From assembly GCA_029204225.1 (NCBI GenBank), contig CM055112.1, positions 42,004,545 to 42,068,544 on the forward strand: a stretch of DNA of 64,000 nucleotides, read 5' to 3'. The notes under the pieces were generated by a model. The model did not search any database. It had not been told where the DNA came from and saw only the letters and a program-made list of their open reading frames with translations. The position numbers were made by a program, and so were the translations under genes. Position 1 is the first letter of the stretch, and every line of letters starts with the position of its first letter. The DNA comes from Diphasiastrum complanatum (taxonomy: Eukaryota; Streptophyta; Lycopodiopsida; Lycopodiales; Lycopodiaceae). Positions 1 through 8,739 of this stretch are shown here, piece by piece.

Positions 1-436
1 CACATCCTCTAATCTGGAAATAGCTTCCTTCGCAAATGCCTTTGGCTCAGAATTCCATGCAAACAAGATGTGAAGATATATTATTTTTTCTATTATACGC
101 ATCTCTGCATGCAATGTACAGATATGAACATTCTGAAGAGGAATCGGTAGTACGGGTTTCCAATTAGGATCTTCTCGATCTCGATATTCATGTACTCCTT
201 GTCATGTCTTTGCTATCTTCATGCAGTACAAACAAGGGGTGTTTAGAGTTAGCGCCATGGGATAAATTGAACATACATTTTAATGTCTTCAGATCTCCTG
301 CTAAATGTCACTCTATGTTGAAAGTGCCAATTCCAAGAATATTGAGTGGAACTCCCTCCACTTGATTTTTTATGGTGGCAGGATATGACGTTCTATTAAA
401 TATCCATGAGAGAATGTCATGGTCTTCTTTCATCAC
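1..436 (-). pseudogene. Exon C of copy 1, with GDLK motif
   Basis: After the CTTATAG acceptor the phase-0 frame reads VMKEDHDILSWIFN, then GIGTFNIE and a TGA, then HLAGDLKTLKCMFNLSHGA in the same frame. A shift near 215 restores a frame with PIPLQNVHICTLHAEMRI, open to the window edge. The three segments appear in the same order in the transposase-like family I suspect. Cys residues expected in that family after the GDxK motif are not evident. Two breaks make this copy a pseudogene unless the sequence has errors. Confidence 0.45.
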
Positions 437-554
437 CTATAAGAGAAAAAAAAAACGTAATTTAGCCTCATAATATTAACACAGAGAAGATTTGCCAAAT
501 GAAATACATATTAAAATGATTATCCCTATTGATTATGCGAAGGAACTGCTATAC

Positions 555-1223
555 CTGAAATGCTGCCAACCACCAGATATCTTTTTCTGAGTGAACACTG
601 AAGCTGAGGCCTTCTAAGTCTTTTGGATTTGAAAGTGCTCCATTCATGATCGTAAGACTGACTCTCTCCATTTTTTGTCCTTTTATAATTTCAGACTCAT
701 CTAACTTGAGAACAACTATCAACTTGTTATTGACATTTTTGTTTGTAATACCATAAAAATTTATGATAAATGTTAGTAGCTGATTAACATCAATAAATAA
801 ATTGTTCGAATTGTTATATGCTAGACATTCTCCTTTCGAGCAATACACTTCATTGATATGAGATGGATTACCAACTATTGTCTGCATACCTTGGTTTAAC
901 ATGTCTCTTTTTTTTAAAAGATGAAATGGTCGTGGGATTGGAAACTTCTTAATACTTACATTTGCAAATGCCTTCTGTATCATCTTAAACATTGTTGCAT
1001 ATGCTTCCCTACTGATGCTAGAAAAGTCACATGCCCCCTGAAGCAATGTAGTGTCTAATATTTTTCCAACTTCATCCATAATGTTATCACTAATTGAAGC
1101 CTTAATCTTTTTCATTTTGTTATCATTTAACATTGATTTCATAGATTTAGAAGTCAAGATAGAGCCTAGTGAGTTTCCAATGGAAATCTCATCGCCAAAT
1201 GGTCTTCAGCAACCAATGTTGAT
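555..1223 (-). pseudogene. Exon B of copy 1, with KLDESE motif
   Basis: This exon follows a TTGCAATGCAG acceptor and ends CAG/GTATAG. It is open for about 200 codons from 1157. An N-terminal segment (LQGACDFSSISREAYATMF) is nearly repeated in copy 2. The C-terminal half holds VVLKLDESEI and a segment ending DIWWLAAFQ, which splices in phase to exon C. The 118-bp intron that follows (554-437) is short and has normal borders. Upstream of 1157 the frame appears to shift by one relative to copy 2. Confidence 0.5.
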
Positions 1224-1401
1224 CTGCATTGCAAACATAATGTTCATGAAAATGTCAGTAGAAATAAGGACACTCATATTATTCACAACAGCATAATAAG
1301 CAAATCAACAGAAAGTTGAAATGAATAAATAACAAAACTAGTGATTATGAATGAATCAAAAAGTTCAAGCAATATTCAATACCAAATAAGCTATAACTTA
1401 C

Positions 1402-2027
1402 TTGAATGCATAGATTCATTTTTTTTTATGACCTCCTCTGGATGATAGATCACATATATCCTTGTTTACCAGTCTTTTCCTCTTGTTGCTTCAGACCTTT
1501 CTGTTGAGCACATCCATATCTTTAACAAGAGACAAATCTGTAATACGCATGGATTGAAATGCAGTTTTTATCTCATCATTACTAGTTGTATAATGATGCA
1601 AAGAATATTTCAACCTTTGGATCTCCTTCTTGAGCATCTCATTTTCATCCAAACAAGTTTTCAACTTTGTAGATTTTTCTTTGCACTCCTTTGATATTTT
1701 CCTTGATTCCTCTTCCAAATAATGTGTTCTTTGCATTGAATGTGCATTCACATAGAGCATCAAATTCTCACAGTAACCCAAAAGGCCATTTTTGTCATAA
1801 CACAAATAGATTATTAACTGACTCACTGAATGAAAATCTGGATGTTGCAATGAACTTAGATCAATAGGATACAATGTTCCTGACGACCATAAATCTACAT
1901 GCTTCAGCTTTTCCTCCCTATATCGGACCATATCATAAGTTGACAATTTGGGTTGCTTTGAATTTCTTGTCCTGAGCGGAGCATATTCTGGTGACAGATC
2001 CACATGAAGATGATAAAGCTTTGTCAT
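1402..2027 (-). pseudogene. Coiled-coil exon A of copy 1
   Basis: The exon starts with ATGACAAAGCTTTATC, and the same start context recurs in copy 2, so this ATG is probably the true start or an internal conserved Met. The first 85 residues include YHLHVDLSPEYAPL and DLWSSGTLYPIDLSSL, then KNGLLGYCENL. Residues 100-165 are a Lys/Glu/Leu-rich coiled coil. A stop at 1491 is bypassed if the frame shifts by one: the shifted frame reads EEVIKKNESMHS, matching copy 2, and leads to a GTAAGT donor at 1401. Confidence 0.5.
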
Positions 2028-2066
2028 CAGTACAGTTATATAGTAACAAACAACACAATTACAATG

Positions 2067-2165
2067 CTGGAGATAGAGATGGCACTAAACACTTGTTCGA
2101 CCTTGCTGGAGATAGAGATGGCGCTAAACACTTGTTTGACCTTGGAGATAGAGATGGCGTAGGCT
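2067..2165. repeat. 39-bp tandem repeat, about 2.5 units
   Basis: Two 39-bp units, starting at 2067 and 2106, differ at only a few positions (each begins CTGGAGATAGAGATGGC). A partial third unit follows from about 2145. The repeat sits just upstream of the ATG of exon A of copy 1. On the plus strand it is open and would encode GDRDGxKHLFDL repeats, but there is no support for a plus-strand gene. Confidence 0.8.
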
Positions 2166-3140
2166 TTGTTTAAAAAATGTTACTCCTAATTCAAATTTTT
2201 TAGTGTTCCCAACTATTGGGACATTTTGAAAATTAGATTTTAACTATGGTTAAGCTCCAGTGAAGTTTGATGTGACTAAACTAAGGTGCATTCATTTACA
2301 TGGAAAGTAGTGCGGGTAGATGCGTAAAGAAACTAGAAAATGATATTATAATTACTTTATAATTATTTTTCTCTCTCCTACATGGCATTTCTTATAGGGC
2401 CCTCTTTGGGCCCATGTTTTCTCTAATGTAATAGCTTTATCATTGCCATTCCAATTTGAAATTATTTCTCAGAATTGCATCTAATGGACTGTCTATTTTA
2501 TTTTACAATGACCACTGGAGCTTTATCTCTTTCAAGAGATCTATAAATAATGTAATTAAACTTTTTTATGTAAAGATGAATTCAACTAGTAATACTCATA
2601 AGGATATTGACTCGATCTTGCCAAAAATCTGTAAATACATTCCAATTGAGAACGCCAAGTCAAGGGAATGTGATATCATTAGTCTTGATATAAATCTTGT
2701 CCATTTCATCAACATTTTTAAATCAACATTCTAATGTATTCTATTCATTGTGTGGTTTCCTTCATTGATATCTTGTGTGGTGAACTTTTTGTAGTCACCC
2801 TAGCAAAATGACTCGTTCAAATTTGGGTGTTATACTTTGTATAATGCAAAAGTTATTTTTTGAGTGGTAAAACCTTTAACAAGATGTTGATATTTCAAAG
2901 GTAATTCATTCTAGTTATTCTTGATTTTGGAATTGTGATTATTTTCTTTATTCGATAAATTGTTTTACCATAACTACTCTTCCACAATGGTGATTGTTGT
3001 AGGTAGATCTTTGCAGCACATTATCAGCTCTTGTCTTTTTCGCAACTATAACAAGACAAATACTTGTGAATGTGTGATTGCAAACTATTATTTTCCTTTA
3101 GTGTGCTATTTTGAACAAGTGATAAACATAGAGTACTTAC

Positions 3141-3416
3141 GAGTCTTTCGTTGATGATGAATCTGAAATAAGTGGGTAGATTGGTTTGTAATAGGATGAG
3201 CTCTGCTTTGATATAATCAAGGCTCCAATGCTCTTCGACCTCAATCACAGTAAAAAATTCTTCATTGTGTATGATGCTTATCTCCTTTCGTTCTGTGTAA
3301 CCATTTATTTGGAAGTCTTGATCTAGTGGTAGCCATGTAACATCAGTTTTCTTGAATCTCTAATAGCTAAATGTGAGACTGAGCATTTTATTTTCGATAT
3401 GATAATGGAAGATCAT
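3141..3416 (-). pseudogene. Putative N-terminal exon (exon 0) of copy 1
   Basis: Reading on the minus strand from an ATG at 3416, one frame is open to a GTAAGT donor at 3140 except for a single TAG about 20 codons in. The peptide includes TWLPLDQDF and EVEEHWSLDYIKAEL and ends FRFIINERL at the splice site. The region lies between exon B' of copy 2 and exon A of copy 1, so it is best assigned to copy 1 as its 5' exon; no matching block is visible for copy 2. Its acidic/aromatic composition and clean donor argue for former coding sequence. The fold is not recognised. Confidence 0.4.
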
Positions 3417-3689
3417 CGACGACTTCTTTATCCTACATTATATATCTGTATTTGTTTTAGTATCCCAGCCTTGATCCATGAGGTCTGACAAAATTATCTG
3501 GTAAATCCTTGCAAACAAATAAAGTTGGTGTCCTAATTCGAACACTTGCACTTGAGAAAAAATCAACAAATATATGAGAGAAACAAACTTAGGTGAACAA
3601 TTTTTGAACCCATACTTATTTTCATGGCATTTCTAACATCCAAGAGTAGCTTGCATCTGAAGAATTCTGAAACAATACTGTCAAGAGTA

Positions 3690-5399
3690 GGTCACTCATC
3701 ACTCTGAAAACTTGGTAGTACAAACTTGCTTAAAGGCTTCTCTGATAAGTTTAAAAATTGTATCATATGCTTCCCTGTTTATTCTGGCAAAATCACATGC
3801 ACCTTGCAGTATGGTTTTGTCTAAGAAATTTTGTATGTCCATCATCAAGCCCCCTGCAATTTTAGACTTTATATGTGGACTTTTATTATTCATTAACATA
3901 GATTCAGTTGATTTACCTGTTAATATACAACCCAATGTCTCTGATCTGATTGAATCGTTATCTCTGATATTTTGATTTGCAACCAATGCAGATCTGCATT
4001 GAGAGAAAACAAGTTAGAAAACAAATTATCTGCATAAGCATATTCAATTAAGCATCTAGGATAAATTACAAAATACCAACTTGAATGCATGAATCCTTCT
4101 ATTTTGATAACCTCCTCTCAAGAAATTCCAAATATCCTTTCAAGATTGTCACTTTCATTTCTTGTTTCAGCTTTCTTATTTAATATTTCCACATCTTTCG
4201 ATAACTGTAAATTCTCAAAACGAATAGAATGCAATATTACCTGCATTTGTTAAGATTCAATTCTAATGTCTGAAATATCTTTTTTCAATGACTAGTATTT
4301 GGTTCAAAGTTCTACATATTCTTTTTAGAATTAAGCAATTTTCACATGGTTTTTGATGTATTTTGACATCTATGTGGATCCACACGTGTGAGGACCTATC
4401 CACACGTGTGAAATGACACTTGTAATATTCAGATCCATTTTGATTAGCTTTCATTTGAGTCTAATACGACATGTCCTAAATTATAGGAGTTAGGTTGTAG
4501 ATTATAGGAATCTAGAAGGTCAACACAAACCACCAATGGATGATGTGGCAAACTTGATAGATCTTATCCAAAGTGGATATGGATGAGTACAATGAGCTAT
4601 CCCACACATGTTGGATGCAGTTTAGAGAGAGATTATCCATGATGGATCCATTATTGAGCTAATGATGAGAAATCTTGGTTTGTGAAGCAATCTTTGTGTT
4701 TTGACTCTCTTAAGCACTTTCTTTGTGGATGAATGCTTAGTAAATGATAATTAAACTATTTCTCTGTTATCAGGCCGTACAGTAGCTGTACTTCACACGT
4801 GGGAAGCCGTGGATCATCATTTTTTATTGTTCTTGCTTGGAATCACAAAGATTGTCTAGTAGAAGCTAGATTTGGAAGCTAGTCTTGATATAGATCAAGA
4901 TCCCAAGCTACTAATCACTCTTTGTGATCATTTGTAGATCAATTTCAGTCCTTAAACTCTGAAATTTGACAATTCTTGTAGCAACTTTTGTACAAAACTC
5001 TCTCTCTCGCTCTCTCTCTTGATTGTAGGAGGACATTGATCTTATGAGACTCTCCAAAAACTAAATCCTCTGCATTAAAAATGTATTTCCATAATTTTTC
5101 AATCTTTCACAATATCCCAATAAACCATTATGCCCATTGCAGATCCAAATAACTAGTTGAGTTATTGAGGAGAAGACAAGATATTTTAGGGTACTAGGAT
5201 CTTCAGGATACAAAGACCCATTTTTCCACAGATCCAAATTCTTTTTTCCTTCAATCCTATAATGTAGATGGTCCTCGACAAATATTGATGATCTTGTGAC
5301 TCCTCTTTTCTGTAAAGGTGCCAAGTCAATAGGAATGTCCAAATGAAGATGATACAAAGTTGTCATTATAAAAAGTACAAAACCAGTGGCAAGCTTCAA
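3690..5399 (-). pseudogene. Unnamed family, copy 2 (tandem paralogue, interrupted)
   Basis: This copy repeats exons A and B of copy 1 about 3 kb away in the same orientation. Exon A' begins at 5399 in the same ATGACAA context and contains YHLHLDIPIDLAPL, DLWKNGSLYPEDPSTL and NGLLGYCERL, each aligning with copy 1. After MQRI and a stop it is interrupted by LTR-like sequence (about 5040-4350) and resumes as coiled-coil sequence to about 4081 (SIRFENLQLSKDVEILNKK, then EEVIK..GFMHS). Exon B' follows a CAATGCAG acceptor at 3993 and contains LQGACDFARINREAYDTIF, then ends at FSE near 3699. No exon C or exon 0 is visible for this copy. It is a pseudogene. Confidence 0.55.
4350..5040 (+). mobile_element. 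Probable solo LTR inside copy 2
   Basis: This stretch carries several CACACGTGTG-type motifs (around 4380, 4400 and 4790) and a tail with TTGTTCTTG..GGAATCACAAAG and AGATCAAGATCCCAAG. These motifs appear in the same order in the Copia LTR at 12973-13802. It separates two parts of what is one exon in copy 1, and no internal retrotransposon sequence lies next to it. The exact ends and target duplication were not resolved. Confidence 0.5.
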
Positions 5400-5679
5400 A
5401 GTATTCAGAATATAAATACTATAAAATATTTGAATGCAAATGTATTCTTACCTGATGCAAGATAACCCATTTCTGATGAAAGCTTTTGTAATGGTGACCT
5501 CTTCCATATTTAAATATGGATATGGCGCTAATATTTTAATTTCCACCACAAGATGGCGATCATATTTTGATTTCATGAGGGAATACACATTCAAAATCAT
5601 ATTTATAAAATTTTTGCTAAAAAAAAATGGAAGATAGCCAATTTCGGATGAGAGCTTCTATAATGGTGATATCCTCCTT

Positions 5680-6430
5680 ATTCTAATGAGATTGTCTTTG
5701 AGACACATAGGTTCTCAATATATCTTCCATAGTTTGATTAGTTCTTTTAGTCTATCTATATGATTTAGGATGATCAACGTAACTAGGACTAAGAATAGTT
5801 CCAAGCTCATAGAAAATTGAAGACCAGAAGTGACTTGTGGCAACGCTTTCTACTATTATAAACTAGAACTATTAGAAAAAATAATCTTTCTAATGAGATT
5901 GCCTTCGAGACACATAGGTTCTCAACATATCTTCCATAGTATGATCAGTTCTTTTAGTCTATCCATTTGATTAAGGATGATCAACATAACTAAGACTAAG
6001 AGTAGTTCTAAGTTCATAGAAAATTGAAGACCATAAGTGACTTATGAATTGTATAACCATATGTCTCAACATTCATATAGCCTAAATAATCTTTCAATAA
6101 AGATTTGGGCTAAATCGGAAGCCTTTGCATTTGACCTAATGAGTATGAATGTAGCTTAATCTATCCACCATTAACCAAATAAATCATTTTGTCAGTGGGG
6201 CCTAGCAAGTCCAACTACCAAATTCAAACAGACACTTTCCCATATCTTATCAAAAATATCCAATGGATGTAATAAATCATCAATCTTAAAGTGTTTAACG
6301 TTAGATAACTAGCATGGTTTATAGTTAATCACATAAAATTTTACTGTCAAGTCCTGGATGACCTACACAAAGGTATGCTATATGACACTTGAAGTAATTT
6401 TTTTCTTTTCAAAACATCATCACACTATGC
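5680..6430 (-). pseudogene. Ty3 integrase relic with a 200-bp internal duplication
   Basis: On the minus strand, fragments match the order of a Ty3 integrase: a VGHPG-type segment (about 6370), HPLDIFDKIWESV and VVGLARPH (about 6200-6280), NAKASDLAQIFIERLFRLY (about 6090-6150), then a degenerate QTERTN-TMEDMLRTYVS segment that occurs twice (about 5680-5860 and 5885-6060). Many stops are present. The duplicated segment is about 85-90% identical between copies. Confidence 0.6.
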
Positions 6431-7311
6431 ATGCTCTACCCCGCATGCTCACTGTCACTTGTTATCCCAAGACTTAAAATAGCAAAGGATTTTCTATTTA
6501 AGCAAAAAACAAAGGAAACTTGTATGGGTTAAGACAATCCTTTAAGCAATTTACATTCTACAAGAGTACTCAGAAGATAGAATTAGGTGATTGGGAATAA
6601 TATCAAACTCCAACACAAGGGCCCAACGTAAACTTAATAAAACTTAACAAGGGCTAACTATGTAGCAAGCTTTATCTTAAAGACCCATTTGTATTTGATA
6701 GATTGCTTTCTATCAATTTCAATAAGGACTTACGATTGCCTAGACTAGGTAGTCACTTACCTCATTTTGCCTTGGTGGATTCAAAAAATAAAATGCTATA
6801 TGTATTCTCTTCGATCTGCATAGCACTTTCAAGGCTAAGGAAACTGTGGCACCCATTTATTCAAAGTTTACTTATGATCACAACGTTCTTTCACCGACAT
6901 GAACGCGTAGTATCCCTGCAGGTACGCTTTGTCACAAACTTCTTTGACCAACATGAACTCATACTATTGTTATTATTGGGTTTACAAGACAAGGACAACA
7001 AACAAGCAATAATTTTTGCTTTGAGTGCCCAGGAATCGAAAAATGAATATCGTATCTTCAATGCTATCAAAAACGTGAGATAAGGATCGCTCTTCCATAA
7101 TTATTTAGAAGATAAGGAGCACAAAATTCTCACTTAATCTACCATCTATAACAAAAGATGTAGATCTCTCAGTCCCATATGCAAAGACAATATCTTCAAC
7201 TGTGGTGCTGAGCCATAGTAGCTGAGATATGTCACATGCAGCTTTCAGCAACTATTTTGCATGTCTGCACAAATTCTGTGTGTAATGAAATGGTATTTTA
7301 CAGGTTGGAGG
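6431..7311. other. No gene seen
   Basis: The stretch between the integrase relic and the acyltransferase stop codon shows no coherent coding sequence. A plus-strand frame open for 126 codons (6703-7083) has no recognisable domain. The last part should hold the 3' UTR of the acyltransferase. Confidence 0.5.
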
Positions 7312-8739
7312 TTAGGCTCCATTGGCCTGGTGTTTGTGCATTGTTGCATTCGCCTTCAAGTGGCGATCACTGGTCTTCAATTCTGACAGAAACTGCACAA
7401 AGAATTCGTCCTCCAGCAGCCTTGTCATATGCTCTTCTCTCAGTGATACAGCAACATGGCGGCTTCTCCCACCCTGGGGAGCAGACAAGATGTAAACCAG
7501 CCCATCGCCTGAACTACCACTTGGCAAAGAGAAAGAGAAATGCAGCGGACGCCCCCACCCAAAATTCAGATCATAAGTGGGAAAGTTCACGAGGCTGGTG
7601 GTAATCAGATCTCTTCCGTTGAAGGGATTAGGCTCACCCACTAATCGTCCCTCCAGGAGTTCAAGTTCTAGCCAGTCTACCATCGATCGGAGAAATTCTG
7701 CGTCAACTAGCCTCACGCTGTCATGAATCATACGAGCTGCGTAGGAAATATGCTGGCTCACCAGCTCACCAGATCTAGCTACTGCACTGGAGTTAATCAC
7801 TGCATTTCCGAAGTAGCCTTCAGGAAGCAGAGGTTGCCATCGACCACCACGAGCGCTGACGGGAAAAGTATATCTGGTATCACAGTTGATCTCTTGTTTT
7901 CTGGCCTTTGTCACAGAGAGCCACAACAGAGCAGACAACGTTTCAAAAGACGTAGCTCGGCCATATTTGTAGGGGCCTTGCTCTATCTCATGCATCAGTT
8001 CATTGATATTATGTTCTTGAAAACAGAAAATTTTTGACCTAGTCCCATCTGTCTCTGAGGGAAAAGGATCCATGGACTCACCAGGAATTTGCATGGAGGC
8101 AATATGACGGGGGATGGGGATGGTCACAATTGGTGGATCCCGTGCAAAAAGTAAGGACCGATCTAGATATGGCTGAAGGGAGACATTTCCACGCATGTAG
8201 ATCTCTCCCCACGCTTTCATGAACTCAGTCGCGCCTTTCCCATCTGAAACCGCATGGGAGGCGCTGAAACCTAGTGCCACTCCACCGCATTTAAAAACTG
8301 TAGCCTGTGCACGGGCTAACGGTGCACATTTAAAATCTCCAATCATGACGTTTTCGGGATTAAGCTCAGTTTCTAAAGAGCAGTCGCGTAGATCTGGCCA
8401 CTCCTCTAGCCTCGCTGCAGCAGTAGCTTCATAAAAAGGTATCCCTCCACCAATATTCAACAAAACTTCGAGTCTGCCTCCATCTGCATTCCTCAGTCGG
8501 CCACCAAGAACAGGGAATATTTCCAAAGTCTCTATCAGCGCCTCTCTCAAGCTTTCCATGAGTAGTGCTACGTTATTCGCATCTGTGCCGGCGTTGAAGT
8601 AGTAAACAACTTGCATATACGTAGGAATGGTGGCATTAACAAGATCAAAGTTGGAAAGTGAATACACACAAGGTAGCTTCGTCAGTGACGGAAAGATTGT
8701 GGATACCTTGTTAACAGTCACCCTTTTCTTTATTGCCAT
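7312..8739 (-). CDS. BAHD-family acyl-CoA-dependent acyltransferase
   Basis: The predicted enzyme of 475 residues moves an acyl group from acyl-CoA to an alcohol or amine in specialised or wall/cuticle metabolism, normally in the cytosol. Family hallmarks: the catalytic HxxxD motif as HAVSD (His162, Asp166) within SASHAVSDGKG; a YFGNAV segment near residues 309-314; and the structural DFGWG motif near residues 392-396, present here as NFGWG. The length is typical for BAHD enzymes. It is a single open exon, whereas many family members have one intron. The start is ATG in a good context (AAGATGG), and the N-terminal segment KVSTIFPSLTKLPCVYSLSN sits where family members begin. Substrate cannot be deduced; HCT-like, spermidine or fatty-alcohol hydroxycinnamoyl transferases and taxane-type acyltransferases are all in this fold. 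No other pathway gene lies near. Confidence 0.93.
   Translation of the reverse strand: MAIKKRVTVNKVSTIFPSLTKLPCVYSLSNFDLVNATIPTYMQVVYYFNAGTDANNVALLMESLREALIETLEIFPVLGGRLRNADGGRLEVLLNIGGGIPFYEATAAARLEEWPDLRDCSLETELNPENVMIGDFKCAPLARAQATVFKCGGVALGFSASHAVSDGKGATEFMKAWGEIYMRGNVSLQPYLDRSLLFARDPPIVTIPIPRHIASMQIPGESMDPFPSETDGTRSKIFCFQEHNINELMHEIEQGPYKYGRATSFETLSALLWLSVTKARKQEINCDTRYTFPVSARGGRWQPLLPEGYFGNAVINSSAVARSGELVSQHISYAARMIHDSVRLVDAEFLRSMVDWLELELLEGRLVGEPNPFNGRDLITTSLVNFPTYDLNFGWGRPLHFSFSLPSGSSGDGLVYILSAPQGGRSRHVAVSLREEHMTRLLEDEFFVQFLSELKTSDRHLKANATMHKHQANGA

Larger units (their letters stand above)
1..3416 (-). pseudogene. Multi-exon gene of an unnamed family, copy 1 (decayed)
   Basis: Four exon-like blocks can be read on the minus strand. 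Exon 0 (3416-3141) ends in a perfect GTAAGT donor. Exon A (2027-1402) starts with ATG, contains a coiled coil, and ends at GTAAGT. Exon B (1223-555) follows a TGCAG acceptor and ends CAG/GTATAG. Exon C (436-1) follows a CTTATAG acceptor in phase 0. Exon B contains a KLDESE motif. Exon C contains a HLAGDLK motif, and a frame later PIPLQNV and TLHAEMRI. This order (Asp motif, GDxK motif, then a PIP..NV..LH segment) resembles, from memory, a transposase-like family of uncharacterised proteins known from invertebrates, oomycetes and some plants; that link is weak. Breaks: an in-frame TAG in exon 0, a frameshift near 1491, a probable frameshift near 1190, an in-frame TGA in exon C after FNIE, and a frameshift near 215. 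The model continues past position 1. A second copy lies upstream. Confidence 0.5.

Noticed and set aside
1051-1296. Plus-strand frame overlapping exon B
   Set aside because: It lies antisense to an exon that has a paralogue and splice sites on the minus strand.
6703-7083. 126-codon plus-strand frame
   Set aside because: No domain, ordinary base composition and no splice or promoter context.
7236-8434. Plus-strand frames opposite the acyltransferase
   Set aside because: They are shadows of the well-supported minus-strand gene.
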